Positions 11,174 through 23,339 of a DNA stretch of 64,000 nucleotides are shown in pieces (positions within the stretch are counted from its first letter, which is position 1; the number at the start of each line of letters is the position of its first letter). The stretch is from Rhizophagus irregularis. Its lineage: Eukaryota; Glomeromycota; Glomeromycetes; Glomerales; Glomeraceae. The notes beneath the pieces are model-generated. The model worked only from the letters and a program-made list of their open reading frames with translations. It ran no database searches and was not told the DNA's origin. Where the stretch lies: the NCBI RefSeq assembly GCF_026210795.1, contig NC_089446.1:744001-808000 (forward strand), given 5' to 3'. A program made the position numbers and the translations under genes.

Positions 11174-11507
11174 TAGCCCTGTTCATTTCCGGTCGGTTGC
11201 ATTTTTTCGGTCAGATTTTGTTGTACAAAATTTATCCAATAAAATTTTTTATTTTCATCGCAAATTGAACTGTTTTAGATTGAAAGTTAGTTCGAATTCC
11301 TTATAGTGATATATATTTTTTACTTTTTTTTTCTTAAATGTCATGTAAACAGAAATTATATAATTTTGGTTGGTTATTTTTTGGGCGTTCGACCAAAAAA
11401 CCCCCAAAAAATTGGGCCAAAAGTTCAAAAATGGTTGTGTTGTACAAACTGATCAGCACAATCAAAATTAACTTAAATCCGACCGAAAAATGCGACCGAC
11501 CGGGCTA
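11174..11507. mobile_element. short element with long terminal inverted repeats
   Basis: The left end, TAGCCC then CGGTCGGTTGCATTTTTTCG, matches the reverse complement of the right end, which reads TAGCCC then GGTCGGTCGCATTTTTCGGT. The right arm lacks a block of about ten bases present in the left arm. The interior is AT-rich. I see no clear target-site duplication. A small open frame at 11338-11532 lies across the right arm and is an artefact of it. Confidence 0.5.
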
Positions 11508-11509
11508 TT

Positions 11510-13230
11510 TTAATGTATTTTTTAACTTATAGACGATAAAAACAATTCAAGAGAATATTATTGGTAGTTTTATAGGTTTAGTATATGGGTTGTTTGCTCG
11601 CATTACTATTTTAGTATCATTTGAATAAAGATTATAATTTAAAGAGAATCCATTATAAACAGCAAAGTAATAAAGTATTATTATACTGAAATTTACATTA
11701 AAAATAGTTGGATTTTTAAAACAGGTCATATTTTTAGTTTCTTGTTTTAATTAATAAATAATTAATATTATAATTTATTTTTTATATTTGATTTCAATAT
11801 ATACAAATAATTAATGATTAAAATAATAGCTTCCAACTTATTTGCTTTGTTACAATGTCTGTACTGAAAAAATAAGAGGCGTAGCGCGTTTAAAATTTTT
11901 ATATAAATATCGCATTTTTGATTGGTTAATTATCATGTGACTGTGATTTGTGTTTTATTCTATTGTACGATTAAAAATATGTCATTCATTCATTGTAATG
12001 TTTACCTTCCAAACTTCACATAAAATAAATAAATAATTCATTGTAATGTTTTTTTTTGTTTCATAAATTCATGTCATAACCTGGTGGCAGCAACACAGTG
12101 AACACACATCAATCTAATTTGGTTTAATTTGCTAAAAATTATTTAAAGTACGGAAAATAAGTATCAAAAAAGGCTTATAAAAAGGTATAACTTGAATTAA
12201 TCTAAAATTAGATAAAAATCCTTACTTTTTAACGATCAATTCATGTGCAACGTGCATGAAAATTTAAAATAGAATAATTAGATTTGCTGCTGCGGTCAAA
12301 GAAAATCAAATATGCATGAGACGAAGAAGGTTAATTAGTTTACTCGTTGAAACATTCACAACATTCATAATTCCCAAATATAGATTTAATCTTTCGTGTT
12401 CACATAGATTTACAATAATATATTCTAGAAATGAAAATGAAGAAAAATACCGGATTTCATTATCCTATCAGAAAGGATAATAGTGTAACCAACTAAGTGT
12501 TACAATTTTTTTAATTTTTTACCAATTTAGTAAGCATGATGAAATAATGCTTCGTTCAGATAATCATATATAGTAGTTGTGAACAGGGGCACCAAGTTGA
12601 GTTGTACAGTCATTTTTGCATATGGCGTATCCGATTAAACGTAAATAAAGAATATATGTGCGGTGAAGATACATATGCACATTCCTCTTTTATACTTTTA
12701 AACGATTTATGATTCATATGTAAATACTTTTTTTATACTTTTAAACGATTTAACATTCAATATCAACAAACGCCATAATTAAATGGAACCTTGGACGAAT
12801 TCATCGAAAGTATAACGATTATTTATTTTTTACTTTTTAGATAACAATTATTGTAGATTTTTTTTTTACCTTTTGGAATTAGTTTTATCAAGAAGAAAAG
12901 AAGAATCAATAATAGGGGACAAGTATTTTTTTAAAAAAAAATTCTATTGGTCATTTGTTTAATAAATATTCATTATATTTTTTTTTTATTTATATATATA
13001 AAAAAAACTAGATTATCTATTAAGTTCAAATTCGGAAAAAATTATCCATGTGAACTAACTATTTTCGTCAATTAAAACGAAATGTTATGCATGAAATCTT
13101 TTTAATTGATCTTAACATGTTTAAAAGTAATGTTTGCCTTTTTATATTGATTTATAATAAACTTTTTATATAAAATTTATGACTTTTTACATTTAACTTC
13201 CAAAAGAAAGAGAAAAAGATAAGGCTAATT
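11510..13230. other. AT-rich stretch, nothing recognised
   Basis: No supported gene. A 19-base word, TATACTTTTAAACGATTTA, occurs twice at about 12690-12755. The last part (13100-13300) is probably the promoter region of the HMG-box gene. Confidence 0.4.
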
Positions 13231-13316
13231 TAAAAATAAATATATATACTACTGGTTTACCCCATTTCATTTTCAAAGTTCTAATTCTTTTTCCTTCATT
13301 TTGATAATATTTGAAA

Positions 13317-13697
13317 ATGAACGTTAAAAAATCAACCAAATATAAAATTCCGCTCTTTAAAGTACCATTTCCACCAGAACTGACAGTTGAAGAAATCTTG
13401 AACAGTAGGTCTGAAGATAAACTTAAATCGAGGGCACCCAACAGATACCTCATATACAGACTCGCTTTCCTTAAAGAACTTAGAAAGAGAACTGATGACA
13501 ATGTGTCTATGACGAAAATATCATCTCATATTAGTTCGATGTGGTTCAATGAAACGACCGCAATAAGAGATGCTTACAAGAATCTATCTGAACAAGTAGA
13601 AAATCGGCTAACAGAAATAAGGCAGAAAGAAAATTTAGTTTTCATCAATAAAGATAACTCACCTTCCGGAATTACCGATAACAATCAATGTAGTTAA
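13317..13697 (+). CDS. HMG-box protein of the MATA-HMG type, truncated tail
   Basis: An intronless frame of 126 residues from the ATG at 13317. An HMG box spans about residues 36-100: the landmarks are RAPNRYLIYR (helix 1), MTKISSHISSMW with the conserved Trp (helix 2), and DAYKNLSEQVENRL (helix 3). The preceding PFPPELTVEEILNSR is typical of the Rhizophagus proteins related to the fungal MATA-HMG mating-type factor, which form a large family in that genus. The predicted role is sequence-specific DNA bending or binding in the nucleus. The frame closes early at NNQCS; the expected low-complexity tail continues in another frame just downstream, so the protein is shortened by an indel. An overlapping minus-strand frame is a shadow. 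Confidence 0.8.
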   Translation: MNVKKSTKYKIPLFKVPFPPELTVEEILNSRSEDKLKSRAPNRYLIYRLAFLKELRKRTDDNVSMTKISSHISSMWFNETTAIRDAYKNLSEQVENRLTEIRQKENLVFINKDNSPSGITDNNQCS

Positions 13698-13880
13698 TCC
13701 AAACTATATTCCAATCCTTTCTGACTCTTCCTACCAACTTTGTGACCCATTATATCCTCTATCACTCACTACAGTCCCCGCATAAACACTCCCTATCTGA
13801 GGTTACTGTAAATGTTAATCCAAGTTACATTCAAATCCCTTATTTTAACCCTTCTTACCAACTTTTACACCAGTCGATGA
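13693..13880 (+). pseudogene. out-of-frame tail of the HMG-box gene, duplicated
   Basis: Shifted by one base relative to the HMG-box frame, the sequence from 13693 reads VNPNYIPILSDSSYQLCDP and on to a TAA at 13783-13785. From 13814 a second related block reads VNPSYIQIPYFNPSYQLLHQ. The shared VNP.YI and SYQL words show a tandem duplication of about 120 bp. This looks like the natural C-terminal tail, separated by a single-base indel near 13688-13693. Confidence 0.5.
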
Positions 13881-13889
13881 TTTCTCCAA

Positions 13890-15660
13890 TATTCTAAGGC
13901 GCCATACTTATGTGAAACATGTTTAAATAATTTTACCAATTTCGAGCAATCTTAATAATATTATTCTTGTTTATTTTTTTTTCTTTCAACATATTTTATT
14001 TTTCGTTTATTTATTCTAAAAGTAGTAACGGATGATTTTGGAGGAACCAATGATCAGCGAGAGATGAGGTGATTTACTGTACTAATTTACGGCACAAATT
14101 TATCCGAGGTCAGGATCAGCCATAACCGCAGCAAATGGGGGGAGGAAGAGCAGAAACTTGTTAATTTATTTAAGTACGGATTTTGTATAGTTTAGATTTA
14201 GGATAGACTGGTTTGTTATAGGGTCATATCGTGTTGCACGAATGCCTCTAAGTATTTCTGTAAATTAAATAGATTCTATCCTAAAATTTAATAAAAAAAT
14301 GCGTTACTAATTATAAAAAAAAAAAAAATTTCGTTTATTTTTCATTCGATTAGATTTTTTTTTCATTCGATTCATCGGTTCGATTTTATTCATTCGGTTC
14401 ATTCTTTTTGATATATTTTGGACGCTACCGCTTTTATTTCGCCGTTGTTTTTCGTTGTTTATTACCAGAATGTTGGTTTTAAGATTTGAAATCATAGTTC
14501 ATTATTCTAAATTAAGATTTTTTTTCCACTCACTAGAATCCTCTATGTTTGTAAAATAAATAAATTAATAAACAAAATAAATGATATGGGATAAAATGCT
14601 AATATGAAAAATTTATGTGTGACGTCATTATTTAGTTTGTTAGCTATTATATCATATTAAAAACTCGTATAACCAACTGACAATGGTAATATCACAATTG
14701 TGTAACATTATTTTTGAACCTTTTTTTTATTGCACATTTTTATGTAAAAATTTCTTTTTAACTACAACCATACCGCTATCTTTAAATAATTTGAAAATAA
14801 AAATTAATATTTATGAATTACTTATCAAGCCCGATAACTTTGTGTTGTATGATTACAGATTTTATCATTGTATCCTCACAAATTTCTAAGAATCTTGACT
14901 GAAATAAGCAAATAAGCTTTTTTTTTTTATAAAATATAATGTATTAAACTTTTTGTTTTCGTTCACTGAAAATATTTAATAAGATTTCTTGACAAAATTT
15001 TAGGCGTAAATTTAATGTAAGGTGTAGAAGTTAGATTGTAGATTTGTATCGGAAATTTTCTTGAATGATTTGTCCTGTAATATACGTAAAATTTAAATAT
15101 TTGTTCCTAAAATCCTTCTAATATAAGGTATTATTTAAAATTTCATCTATTCTTCATATTCTTGGATATTTGTATGAGATATGCGAATAATTAACTTATA
15201 AGGAGAATATTATTAATCATGATTTTTACTGAGAATATAATAATAATTTTTTTTATTTTTCGATCTTTACCGTAAAGACTGAAACTACCTTTTTAGTCTT
15301 TTTTTTATTAATTATTTTATCCCTCCTTTTATTATTATTCTTTCTTTCGGTTAACTTAACCAAAATTTTTTTCTTATTCCTTTTTTTTATTTTTATTGGA
15401 TTTTTTTAGGGGATTTTTTTTTTAATCAAAATTTTTGGAATTTTTTTTTTAACTCAAAGAATATTGTTTATTTTTTTTGGATTTGGTCAAGACTATAATT
15501 AGATTAGAACTATGTCCTACGGCTTTTTCGATACTTAGTAAGATTTTTTTTAGTCAATGATATTGTTTCTGACTAATAAATTTGCGTGAAAATTTTTTAT
15601 TAGTGAGATTGTTTTTAATTATATAGATATATAACAATATTAATAATTTTGTAATTAATC
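13890..15660. other. AT-rich stretch, no gene seen
   Basis: Contains short open frames (14307-14495 minus, 14683-14889 plus) that are low-complexity or unrecognisable. TTCATTCGATTC-like words repeat at 14340-14410. The 15240-15480 part is dominated by T runs. Confidence 0.35.
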
Positions 15661-15670
15661 TATAATTAAA

Positions 15671-16951
15671 TCTATATAACTAAAAAATTTGTCTATTTTG
15701 GATTAGTCTTCATAACTTGAAATCCCATGCCATATAATTAAACCCGTGAGCCCGTGACTGCCTCCGCCTGATCTATTTTACTATTTATGATCAAGAACTA
15801 TTCGATCATACATCCAATCCAATTTCAGTTAATGAAATTTTACCTAAATTTTTTTGATTTTTTTTGACCGATTTTTTTTTTAAAAAAAAGAAAAGCGGTT
15901 TTTAAATTTTTCATTTTTTTTTCAAACTGAAAATTTTTTTTTTATTAAATAATCCTATTGTTTAGATCTTTTAAGACTGATTTTTTTTTATATTATTTTT
16001 TTTTTGATTTTTTTGTTAGACCGTATTGTTATTTTTTTTTGGACCAAATTATTGTCCTTTTTTTTCAGAATTTTTTTTGGTACTTATTTTTTTTCTTTTT
16101 TTTGGAGAAATTTCCTTTTTTTAAACCGATTTCTTTCTTTATCCTTTTTCTTTCCCCCAAATTTTTTTTTGATTTTTTTTTCTTTTTCTTTCAATTTTTT
16201 ATTATTATTAAATAAAGAAATAAAATATTATATTAAATATATTTACAAAATTATTATTTTTTTTAAAAAAAATCAATATGACATGTAAGGAAAATTGACC
16301 GACGTTGATAGAAAGATGATTAAGATTTTATTTTTCAAGTTCATAAAAATCAAAAAAAAAATTGATATTTTTACAATATTTTATAATTAATTAATTTGAG
16401 ATTATTATAACTCAGATTTTTGAATAAAGATTTTAATTCAAATGATTTTAGTTAAAATTAAATAATTTATTGAGTAAAAATGAGTAATCAAAAGATATAA
16501 TAATAAATGAAATGAACAGTTTTCTAATACATTAAATTGTTCAAAATATTTTTCCTAAGTTGGTTATAAGTTTTAAGATTGACGTAATATAAAATATTAT
16601 AAGAAATAATTATAATTTATAATTAATTAATTAATAAAAATATTTGTAGTATTTTCATAATATTAAAAGTTTTTTTTTGAAAATACTTCTAAAAATTAAT
16701 CAATTTTATTGATAATTATTTTTTACAACAATTCCTTAATTAATCCGAATTTCATTATACACTCAAACGTCAAATCATACATTATTATAAATATAATTTA
16801 TATCATTAATACGTATTATTTTGTTATTTTTTGTATTTTTTGTTAACTAATTATTACCATATTAAATTTCTAGTTATAAACAAAAAACTACTATAACCAT
16901 CTATTTAAACAAACTCATTGGTCCCAATGCGAAGCAACGGGTGACTGCTAA
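15671..16951 (+). mobile_element. candidate non-autonomous Helitron
   Basis: The element starts TCTATATAACT directly after A (15670). It ends with a hairpin-like CCCAATGCGAAGCAACGGG at 16923-16941 followed by GTGACTGCTAA; the terminal CTAA matches the CTRR rule and the next base is T (16952). Insertion between A and T, a TC start, a 3' hairpin and a CTRR end are the hallmarks of Helitrons. The interior is T-rich with no helicase. Two related 5' ends occur at 8641-8782 and about 5725-5805. The phenylalanine-rich frames at 15958-16288 are T-run artefacts. Confidence 0.5.
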
Positions 16952-17530
16952 TAATTAAAAAAAAAAATACAATATAACGTTAAATTATATATTAAAAAAA
17001 AATTTTCTGATTAATATATATATCTAAACCATTACTTTTCATACTGCTTTAGAATTTTTTTTTTTTAAGAAAGAAAAAAAATATACCATCAGCAGTTTCT
17101 GCATTATGTCAAGTCAAATCCAAAGGATTAGATGGTGTATTTATCAATGGTTTGACAAATTATATGATTTCACCAAAAACATTCATTTTATAAATACAAA
17201 ATTTGACATTTCTTAATACAATGTATAGTTATTTATTAGTATTATTCATAACAATAAATGTTCAATTACAACTCCCTGTTTCTAATTCAAGTTATTGCCT
17301 CACATTAAACAGTCCCGTCAGGGACTAAAACACTTGTTTCATATAAAAGATTTTTATAAAAGCCATAAAAGCCATAAATATTTAAGTGATTAAATCACTA
17401 ATAATTATTTATTTAAAAAAAGTAATAAAAATCAATAAAAAAGCTTAGTTTTTATAATTGTCTCATATGAAAATATTTATTATATATAAAAGATTAAACA
17501 AAAGTAATAAGTTTTATACAAGAAAAAAAT
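16952..17530. other. AT-rich stretch with a small palindrome
   Basis: Nothing coding. A short perfect palindrome, GTCCCGTCAGGGAC, lies at about 17312-17325 and appears only once. Confidence 0.35.
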
Positions 17531-18100
17531 GGGATTTGGGATTTGGGATTTGGGTGGGATGGTTTAGGATAGAGGTTGGAACCGACCAAAAAAACCTTAA
17601 CCGATTAATAATCGATTAACCAAGGGCCCTAATCGATTAATAATCGATTAATATTAAAATATTAAAAATTTTTTTTTTTTTTGACCGCAGATTGCACCAA
17701 ATTGTTTTTGATCATACATTTAGTTATAGGAAAGTCTTATTTATTGTTATTATCATCAAAAAATTAATACAAATTCTTCCAAGTTCGGAGAACACGTGAC
17801 CAAAAATTCACAGCTCTGGGCCGCATTAGATAATTTGACCAGAATTATGGGTCGATAATTTTAATCGATTAACCGATTTTTGAGATACCTTAATCGATTA
17901 ACCGTCTTAGTCGATTAATTAATCGATTAACCTTAATCGATTCCAAACTCTAGTTTAGGATTCTCCCAATCCTATTAATATTGGATATGAGATGGGATAT
18001 GGGATAGAATGGGATTATGACAAATGGACATGGGATATGGATTTGGGATTTGGGTGGGATGGTTTGGGATTCTCCCAATCCCATTTATATGTATAGTGGG
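17531..18100. repeat. G-rich direct repeat interrupted by a transposon
   Basis: The block GGGATTTGGGTGGGATGGTT followed by TAGGATTCTCCCAATCC or TGGGATTCTCCCAATCC occurs twice. The first copy (17540-17990) is split by the hAT-type element; the second (18038-18093) is intact. Further GGGATATGGGAT-like words fill the space between. Confidence 0.6.
17570..17952. mobile_element. hAT-type MITE with 8-bp target duplication
   Basis: The element begins TAGAGGTTGGAACCGA and ends TCGATTCCAAACTCTA, which are imperfect inverted repeats. It is flanked by GTTTAGGA on both sides (17562-17569 and 17953-17960). An 8-bp duplication and a TAGAG-type terminus are typical of hAT elements. The interior has many TTAATCGATTAA palindromes and no transposase. 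Removing the element and one duplication restores the G-rich repeat seen intact at 18038. Confidence 0.75.
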
Positions 18101-19862
18101 ATGATTTGAAAAATTATTTAGTGTAACTTTTTTCTTTGCTCATGTCACCTTCATTTCACGATTTCCCATTACAAGTAATATTAAAGCAAATCGACATGAG
18201 ACAATCTATTAAAAAAATTCAATTTTTTTTAGAAAATTAAAACACACCGAGATCGAATATCACTGGGAATTTAATTATCCCAAAAGGGTAAGTTTTTCCC
18301 TCTATATAAGAAGTGGACAGTATGATTAACACAAAATATTTATATAATTAATTAAAATTCATGACAATTTAATTAATTTTTAATTTTTTAATTCATATCA
18401 TTGGTACAAATATCACTTATAAGTAAATCGAAGATCATAATAACTGAACTAACCTTACGAAACCTTACGATCTCTCCAAATTTATTAATATCTCATCATC
18501 TTATATTTCACTAAAAAATAAAATTCTGAATGATAAAATTAATAAAAATACTTTGTCTCGTTATGAAAAAGAACAAAAACATTCTTAAACTTCTTTTATA
18601 TATTGTGGTTTAAAGTATTCATTCATATAAATATATTGATTAGAATTCTCGTAATATTTTCAAAAATAGGTTTCTATTCTCCTTACACTATAATAATATG
18701 TAATTTCTTTAAATTAAGATTACAAATTATTTTAAGTTATTTTATTCTTATATTTATTTTTCGCGAATAGAATGAATGACTCGTTGGAGTGCAAAGAGAT
18801 TATATTAAAAATTATTTTTATCTTATGAGATTATAATTTTTCATTTTGATACTCTTCCAGAAATTGATCACGCTTGCGATCACGTTTCTTAATCATATGT
18901 ACAACCGATAATATTAAATGTTTAGATTGAATTGATTGCAATTAGTGGAGTTGCGCGTTAAAGCCCTATAAAAAAATATGAAATTCCTGGAAAAATAAAA
19001 TTACTCAGTACTTCAGATGGTCTTCCTACTGAAGGTCAATATCACTTAAATACGCAAAATATTTATTAGTTCACATTTTCATTTTAGAAAATCATGAAAT
19101 CATGGATGGCAAAGTTTATTTGATTAAAGCAGGTGCTTATGACTCTAATGATTCAACTTAGGTAAAGTTATTAATTAGTAAGAAACCTTTTTACTTTTAA
19201 ATGAACAAAATTAATTATTAAATATACACCACTTTTATGAAACACTTATGAAGAAAGTTAAGAAAGTTTCTAGGTTTGGATAATTAGGATATTGAATATT
19301 TAGAAAAATTGCGCATGTCACTGCTGGTATATTATGGGAGGAATTAACGCATTGTTTTGACTTACAATATTTGATTATTAAGACAACAAATCTTGCCTAT
19401 AACAGATAAATTATTTTTTATAAATTTATAAAATGTAATTATTCCATTCTTAATTTTAAACTGCAACCCACTTTTAGAATTCATGGAATTATAACTAATA
19501 ATGCAGGAGAGTCACCAAATGGTATTTCAAGCACTGTATTTATTATTGCTTAACTATATGGCTTATCAATGAATCACTAATGCTTATTATTTCTTATTAG
19601 GACTCGTTATTCCTGATTAAACATCAATAAAAATTTGCTATTTTCTGAAAAACTATTGAAGATCTACATGCTCTAAAACCACGTGTTCATATAAATGTTT
19701 TGAAAAATAACCATTTCAGAGGCATATGGAACCAAAGAAAAAAACGCGTAGAGAAAAACTTGAAAAAAAAGAAAAACTTTATTATTAAAACTCTTTCTAT
19801 CAATAAAACTTATAAAGATAACCTCAAAAATAGATTTCTCGATGTAGTTTACATATAAAAAC
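18101..19862. other. AT-rich stretch with decayed coding scraps
   Basis: No intact gene. Plus-strand scraps such as ENHEIMDGKVYLIKAGAYDS (about 19088-19150) and HVTAGILWEELTHCFDLQY (about 19315-19375) look like protein but sit among stops. Their family is unknown. Confidence 0.3.
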
Positions 19863-20030
19863 ATGACTCACAACACCCGTTCAAAATCTTCTTCAAAAGA
19901 TAAAAATAATAATAATAAAAATTTTTTCGCTTAACATACAAGTCTTTCTGATGAAGAAATAGTAGCACAAACCTACAGCACTCGTCGCCCTGCAAGTGAT
20001 AATGACCTACAAGATAGACCTAACAATTAA
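19863..20030 (+). pseudogene. short coding relic with an internal stop
   Basis: From ATG the frame reads MTHNTRSKSSSKDKNNNNKN, then FFA and a TAA, and continues in the same frame HTSLSDEEIVAQTYSTRRPA with a natural stop at 20030. A balanced composition on both sides of the stop suggests the start of a broken gene. No family recognised. Confidence 0.35.
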
Positions 20031-22205
20031 ATATTTTATTGCAAAATTAATTAACTTTTATCTGTATGGATAAAATGATCATTAGTGAAATAATTATAAG
20101 TGAAATAATCCTGTCTATAATAATATTATTAACAAATAATAACCTGTAAAAATAATAACAAATCACGTGATTAAAAAATCTTTACTACTATTGGAACTTT
20201 TTTGATTATATATATTAAACCAATTTTGTTTTAATATTTTTGTTTTCTTAATTAAAACAAACAAAATAATTAATAAAAATTCTCAGAATATTTAATATTT
20301 TTCAAATGACTTAAATGACAGGTCATTTGAGTTATTTGTTCATTTCAAGTCATTTGCCGAACACTGTTATAACTCTATCTCTAAGCTCAGCAGTTTCCAT
20401 CTTATTTTCCAAATATATTTCTGTGTGATCAATTCCACATGACTGGACTTTTTCCAGGCAAATTTATCATATTCTGTGTTATTTCTGTATACTTGTTGCG
20501 AATGTTTATTCAAATTTGAACAAAAACTGGTTATTTCTAAAATTTGTTTTGGTTTTGTTTTCCAATGCCCAATTATACGCCCACATCGTGACATCATATG
20601 AAAAAAAACTTTATTATTGGATAAACTTTAAGTAATTACAAGTAATTTAAGTTGACTGAACATAGAAGCGAAACTTTAAAAAAAGAAGCAACTAAAATCT
20701 TAAGCGAAATAAAGTGACTAAAATCTTAAGCCAAGAATTAATCATTACCTTATAGATTAAAAATAGTCAAAATAAAATTTCAGTGAAATTCTGTTTCTTA
20801 AGTCCATTGATCACTTTAGTAAGCTCTTTATTTGCTAAGATTTTATATCTTTGTTTTTAATTTTCATACCCCAACATATAACTTTTTTTCCAATAATCAC
20901 AAGATCGCTGAATTGATTTGCTAATTTTAAACATAGTGGGCAATAATTTGTAATAAAAGTTATCACATATTTCTTCATTTATTTTGACATCTAATATAAA
21001 AACAATAGAATATAAATTAACATAAAATTGATACAGTACATGATTAAAGTTATCAAACTTACCAAATTTTCTTTTTTTGTTATTTGTATTTGAGAAAAAA
21101 TCTGACTTGTCTTCAGTCTTATCATTATTATTACACAGCTCTTCCTGATTTACAGCTTCGTTATTACTACATAGCTTTTTCTGATTTATAGTTTCAATTC
21201 AATTATTATTATTATTTATTACACGGCTTTTTCTGATTATGGCTTTGATTCAATCATCATCTACATTCTTCTTCAGCATCTTCGGTAGTAATAATTGGTT
21301 TTTTTATCTGAATAACAGATTCATTAAAGTTACATTTATCACTTTTATTGTCTGGTAAATCATAGATAATTAGATATAATAGTCAATGCTTACTTTTACA
21401 TAAACAACCTTTCTCTTTGATCTCCCAAAATAATATGATTCTCTTATTCTTATGTTTTCTTAGCCTGTAGGACCATCAAAAGTGACATTTCATAAGCATA
21501 AAAGAAGTTGCTCACATCTTTGTGACTGGAAAAATATATATAACCATAGCTACAATTAAATCAGAATCAGTATGTGAATAAATTTTTTTAAAAATCAACA
21601 GAGAACATATATAAAGAACATAGATAATATAGAAATACTTACCTAATATATATATTTTTGTTTACATGTACAACGGAAGTTTTACTGTTTTGAGTAGCCA
21701 TGTTTCAAGATCTTCTTCATTAAGGGAATTAATGTTTCCATACAGCATCACTGATAATTCTGGCTTTTTGCAACAGGAATGTTTTTTATAATCTGAAGCT
21801 AAAAAGAGAGTAAGCAATATGCTGAAACCTCTGATTCCCTCATAAGAATTGCCACGTCGAATCAGGTCTCAAAAATAAAAGTTAATATCAAGTGATGTTA
21901 GTAATACAAGACATGTGAAAAACAAAATAAATTCAAAATTCAAAATAAATCATGACTGATTTTATTCAAGGAATTCACCCTATATTTATAAGAATTAAAG
22001 TTACACAAATATCCATTTTAAGAACTATGATGTAATAAATGATATCATATACCCAGTTTATACTCATGTAATAGGAGTTGATCTGCATTACTGTCTATCT
22101 ATCTAATAATATCTATTATTTATGTTATCTAGATTTCTACTCTATCCACGACTTTATTTAATTTATTTATACTTGGTATCTGGCGATTACAGTGATATGT
22201 AGTAA
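20031..22205. other. AT-rich stretch, no supported gene
   Basis: A minus-strand frame at 20367-20597 (with RIIGHWKTKPKQILE) is plausible as a coding scrap but has no domain. At 21125-21265 a unit containing TTACACAGCTCTTCCTGATT repeats about three times with drift. No RNA gene seen. Confidence 0.3.
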
Positions 22206-22209
22206 AAAT

Positions 22210-22790
22210 AAAACAGCAATATGAAGAAAAATAAACAGCATTTCCATTAAGGGAAGGTAGCATCTCATAAAGAAAAAGTAAACAGCATTCCATCAAGGAA
22301 AAGTAGCATCTTGTAAAGAGGAGGTAAACAGCATCCTATTAAGGAAAGGTAGCACCTTGTAAAGAAGAGATAAATAGCATTCCATCAAGAAAAGATAGGA
22401 TCCCAGATATCTAATATAAAGGTCATAATGGACTTTGGGCCAAAAACACCCCTTTTTGCTAAAACTTAAAAAATCGTTTTTTGTAAATATCTTAGCATCC
22501 AGTGATTTAATTTTAATGAACTTTTTTTTATTCTGTAGCCTCATTTAGCTCTACAATTTAAAAAATAGTTCATCAAAATTGGACTACTGGATGCCAAGAT
22601 ATTTACAATAAATGATTTTTTAAGCTCCTAAAATGGGCCAATTTGCTAATAAAAGTATGACTTATGACCTGTTTTGAAGATATCCAGAATCCTGGAAAGC
22701 TAGCATTTCATAAAGAAAAGGTAAACAGCATCCCATTAAGGGAAGGTAGCAGCTCGTAAAGAGGAGATAGCATTCCTGTTGAGAAAAGAA
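22210..22790. repeat. degenerate tandem repeat of about 50 bp
   Basis: The words AAACAGCATTCCATCAAGGA, AAAGGTAGCATCTTGTAAAG and GAGGAGGTAAACAGCATCC recur four times between 22230 and 22392 and once more at about 22710-22775. The last copy is separated from the others by an inverted-repeat element. Open frames across it are products of the repeat. Confidence 0.65.
22429..22650. mobile_element. long-arm hairpin, MITE-like
   Basis: The arms at about 22466-22530 and 22559-22622 are imperfect reverse complements; the shared core is TGTAAATATCTT, then GCATCCAGT, then TTTTGATGAACT, with a loop of about 30 bases. Outside them, TTTGGGCC at about 22433 pairs with GGGCCAATT at about 22635. The element lies inside the tandem repeat, so it probably inserted there. 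Confidence 0.5.
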
Positions 22791-23030
22791 ATGGTATGCC
22801 TATCTGAATTCATTCTCTAAGAGAGTTATAATAATCCACTTGTATCTTATGACCGAATCGCCAATTTAGTAAAAAGACCAAGAATTTGTGAACTAGAGGG
22901 TGGAATATGTTTTACTCAAGTTATGAAGATTATTTTTTAACAGAAGTTTTATGTTACTACTGTAGAAGAACAATATAGGAGAAAACGAAGTTAACAAAAA
23001 AATGTTTTATATTCAGTATATGATATTTAA

Positions 23031-23335
23031 CTAGAGCTCTAAATGGATCAGGTTGGATCAAGTAATTGGCTTGACCTGACCTGAAGTGAGTCATGAATTT
23101 GATGATCTGATCCAAATATCACAGGTTGGTTCAGGTACCTGATCTTGATCAATTGACCCAATATATTTTAGGTCAAAAAAAACATTTAAGCATTTTTTAT
23201 ATATCAAATATAAGAAAAAATGCTGAACGTTTTATTTTTATAAAAAAGAACGTTTTGGCACTTTTTTACATATCATATATTATGCCAAAATGTTTTTGTA
23301 TCAGGTCAGGTCAGGTATCCAACCTGACCTGTTGA
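23031..23335. repeat. inverted repeat with GACCTGACCTG ends
   Basis: The left end, ATCAGGTTGGATCAAGTA...TTGACCTGACCTG, is an imperfect reverse complement of the right end, CAGGTCAGGTCAGGTATCCA...CCTGACCTG. It could be a short mobile element. Target duplications are not clear. Confidence 0.4.
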
Positions 23336-23339
23336 TGTT

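Noticed and set aside
13193-13501. Minus-strand frame opposite the HMG-box gene
   Set aside because: Shadow of the HMG-box coding sequence; no domain of its own.
15958-16288. Two overlapping plus-strand frames rich in Phe and Leu
   Set aside because: They are direct translations of poly-T runs within the candidate Helitron and overlap each other in two frames.
17305-17330. CRISPR-repeat-like GTCCCGTCAGGGACTAAAAC
   Set aside because: Occurs once, without regular repeats and spacers, in a eukaryotic context.
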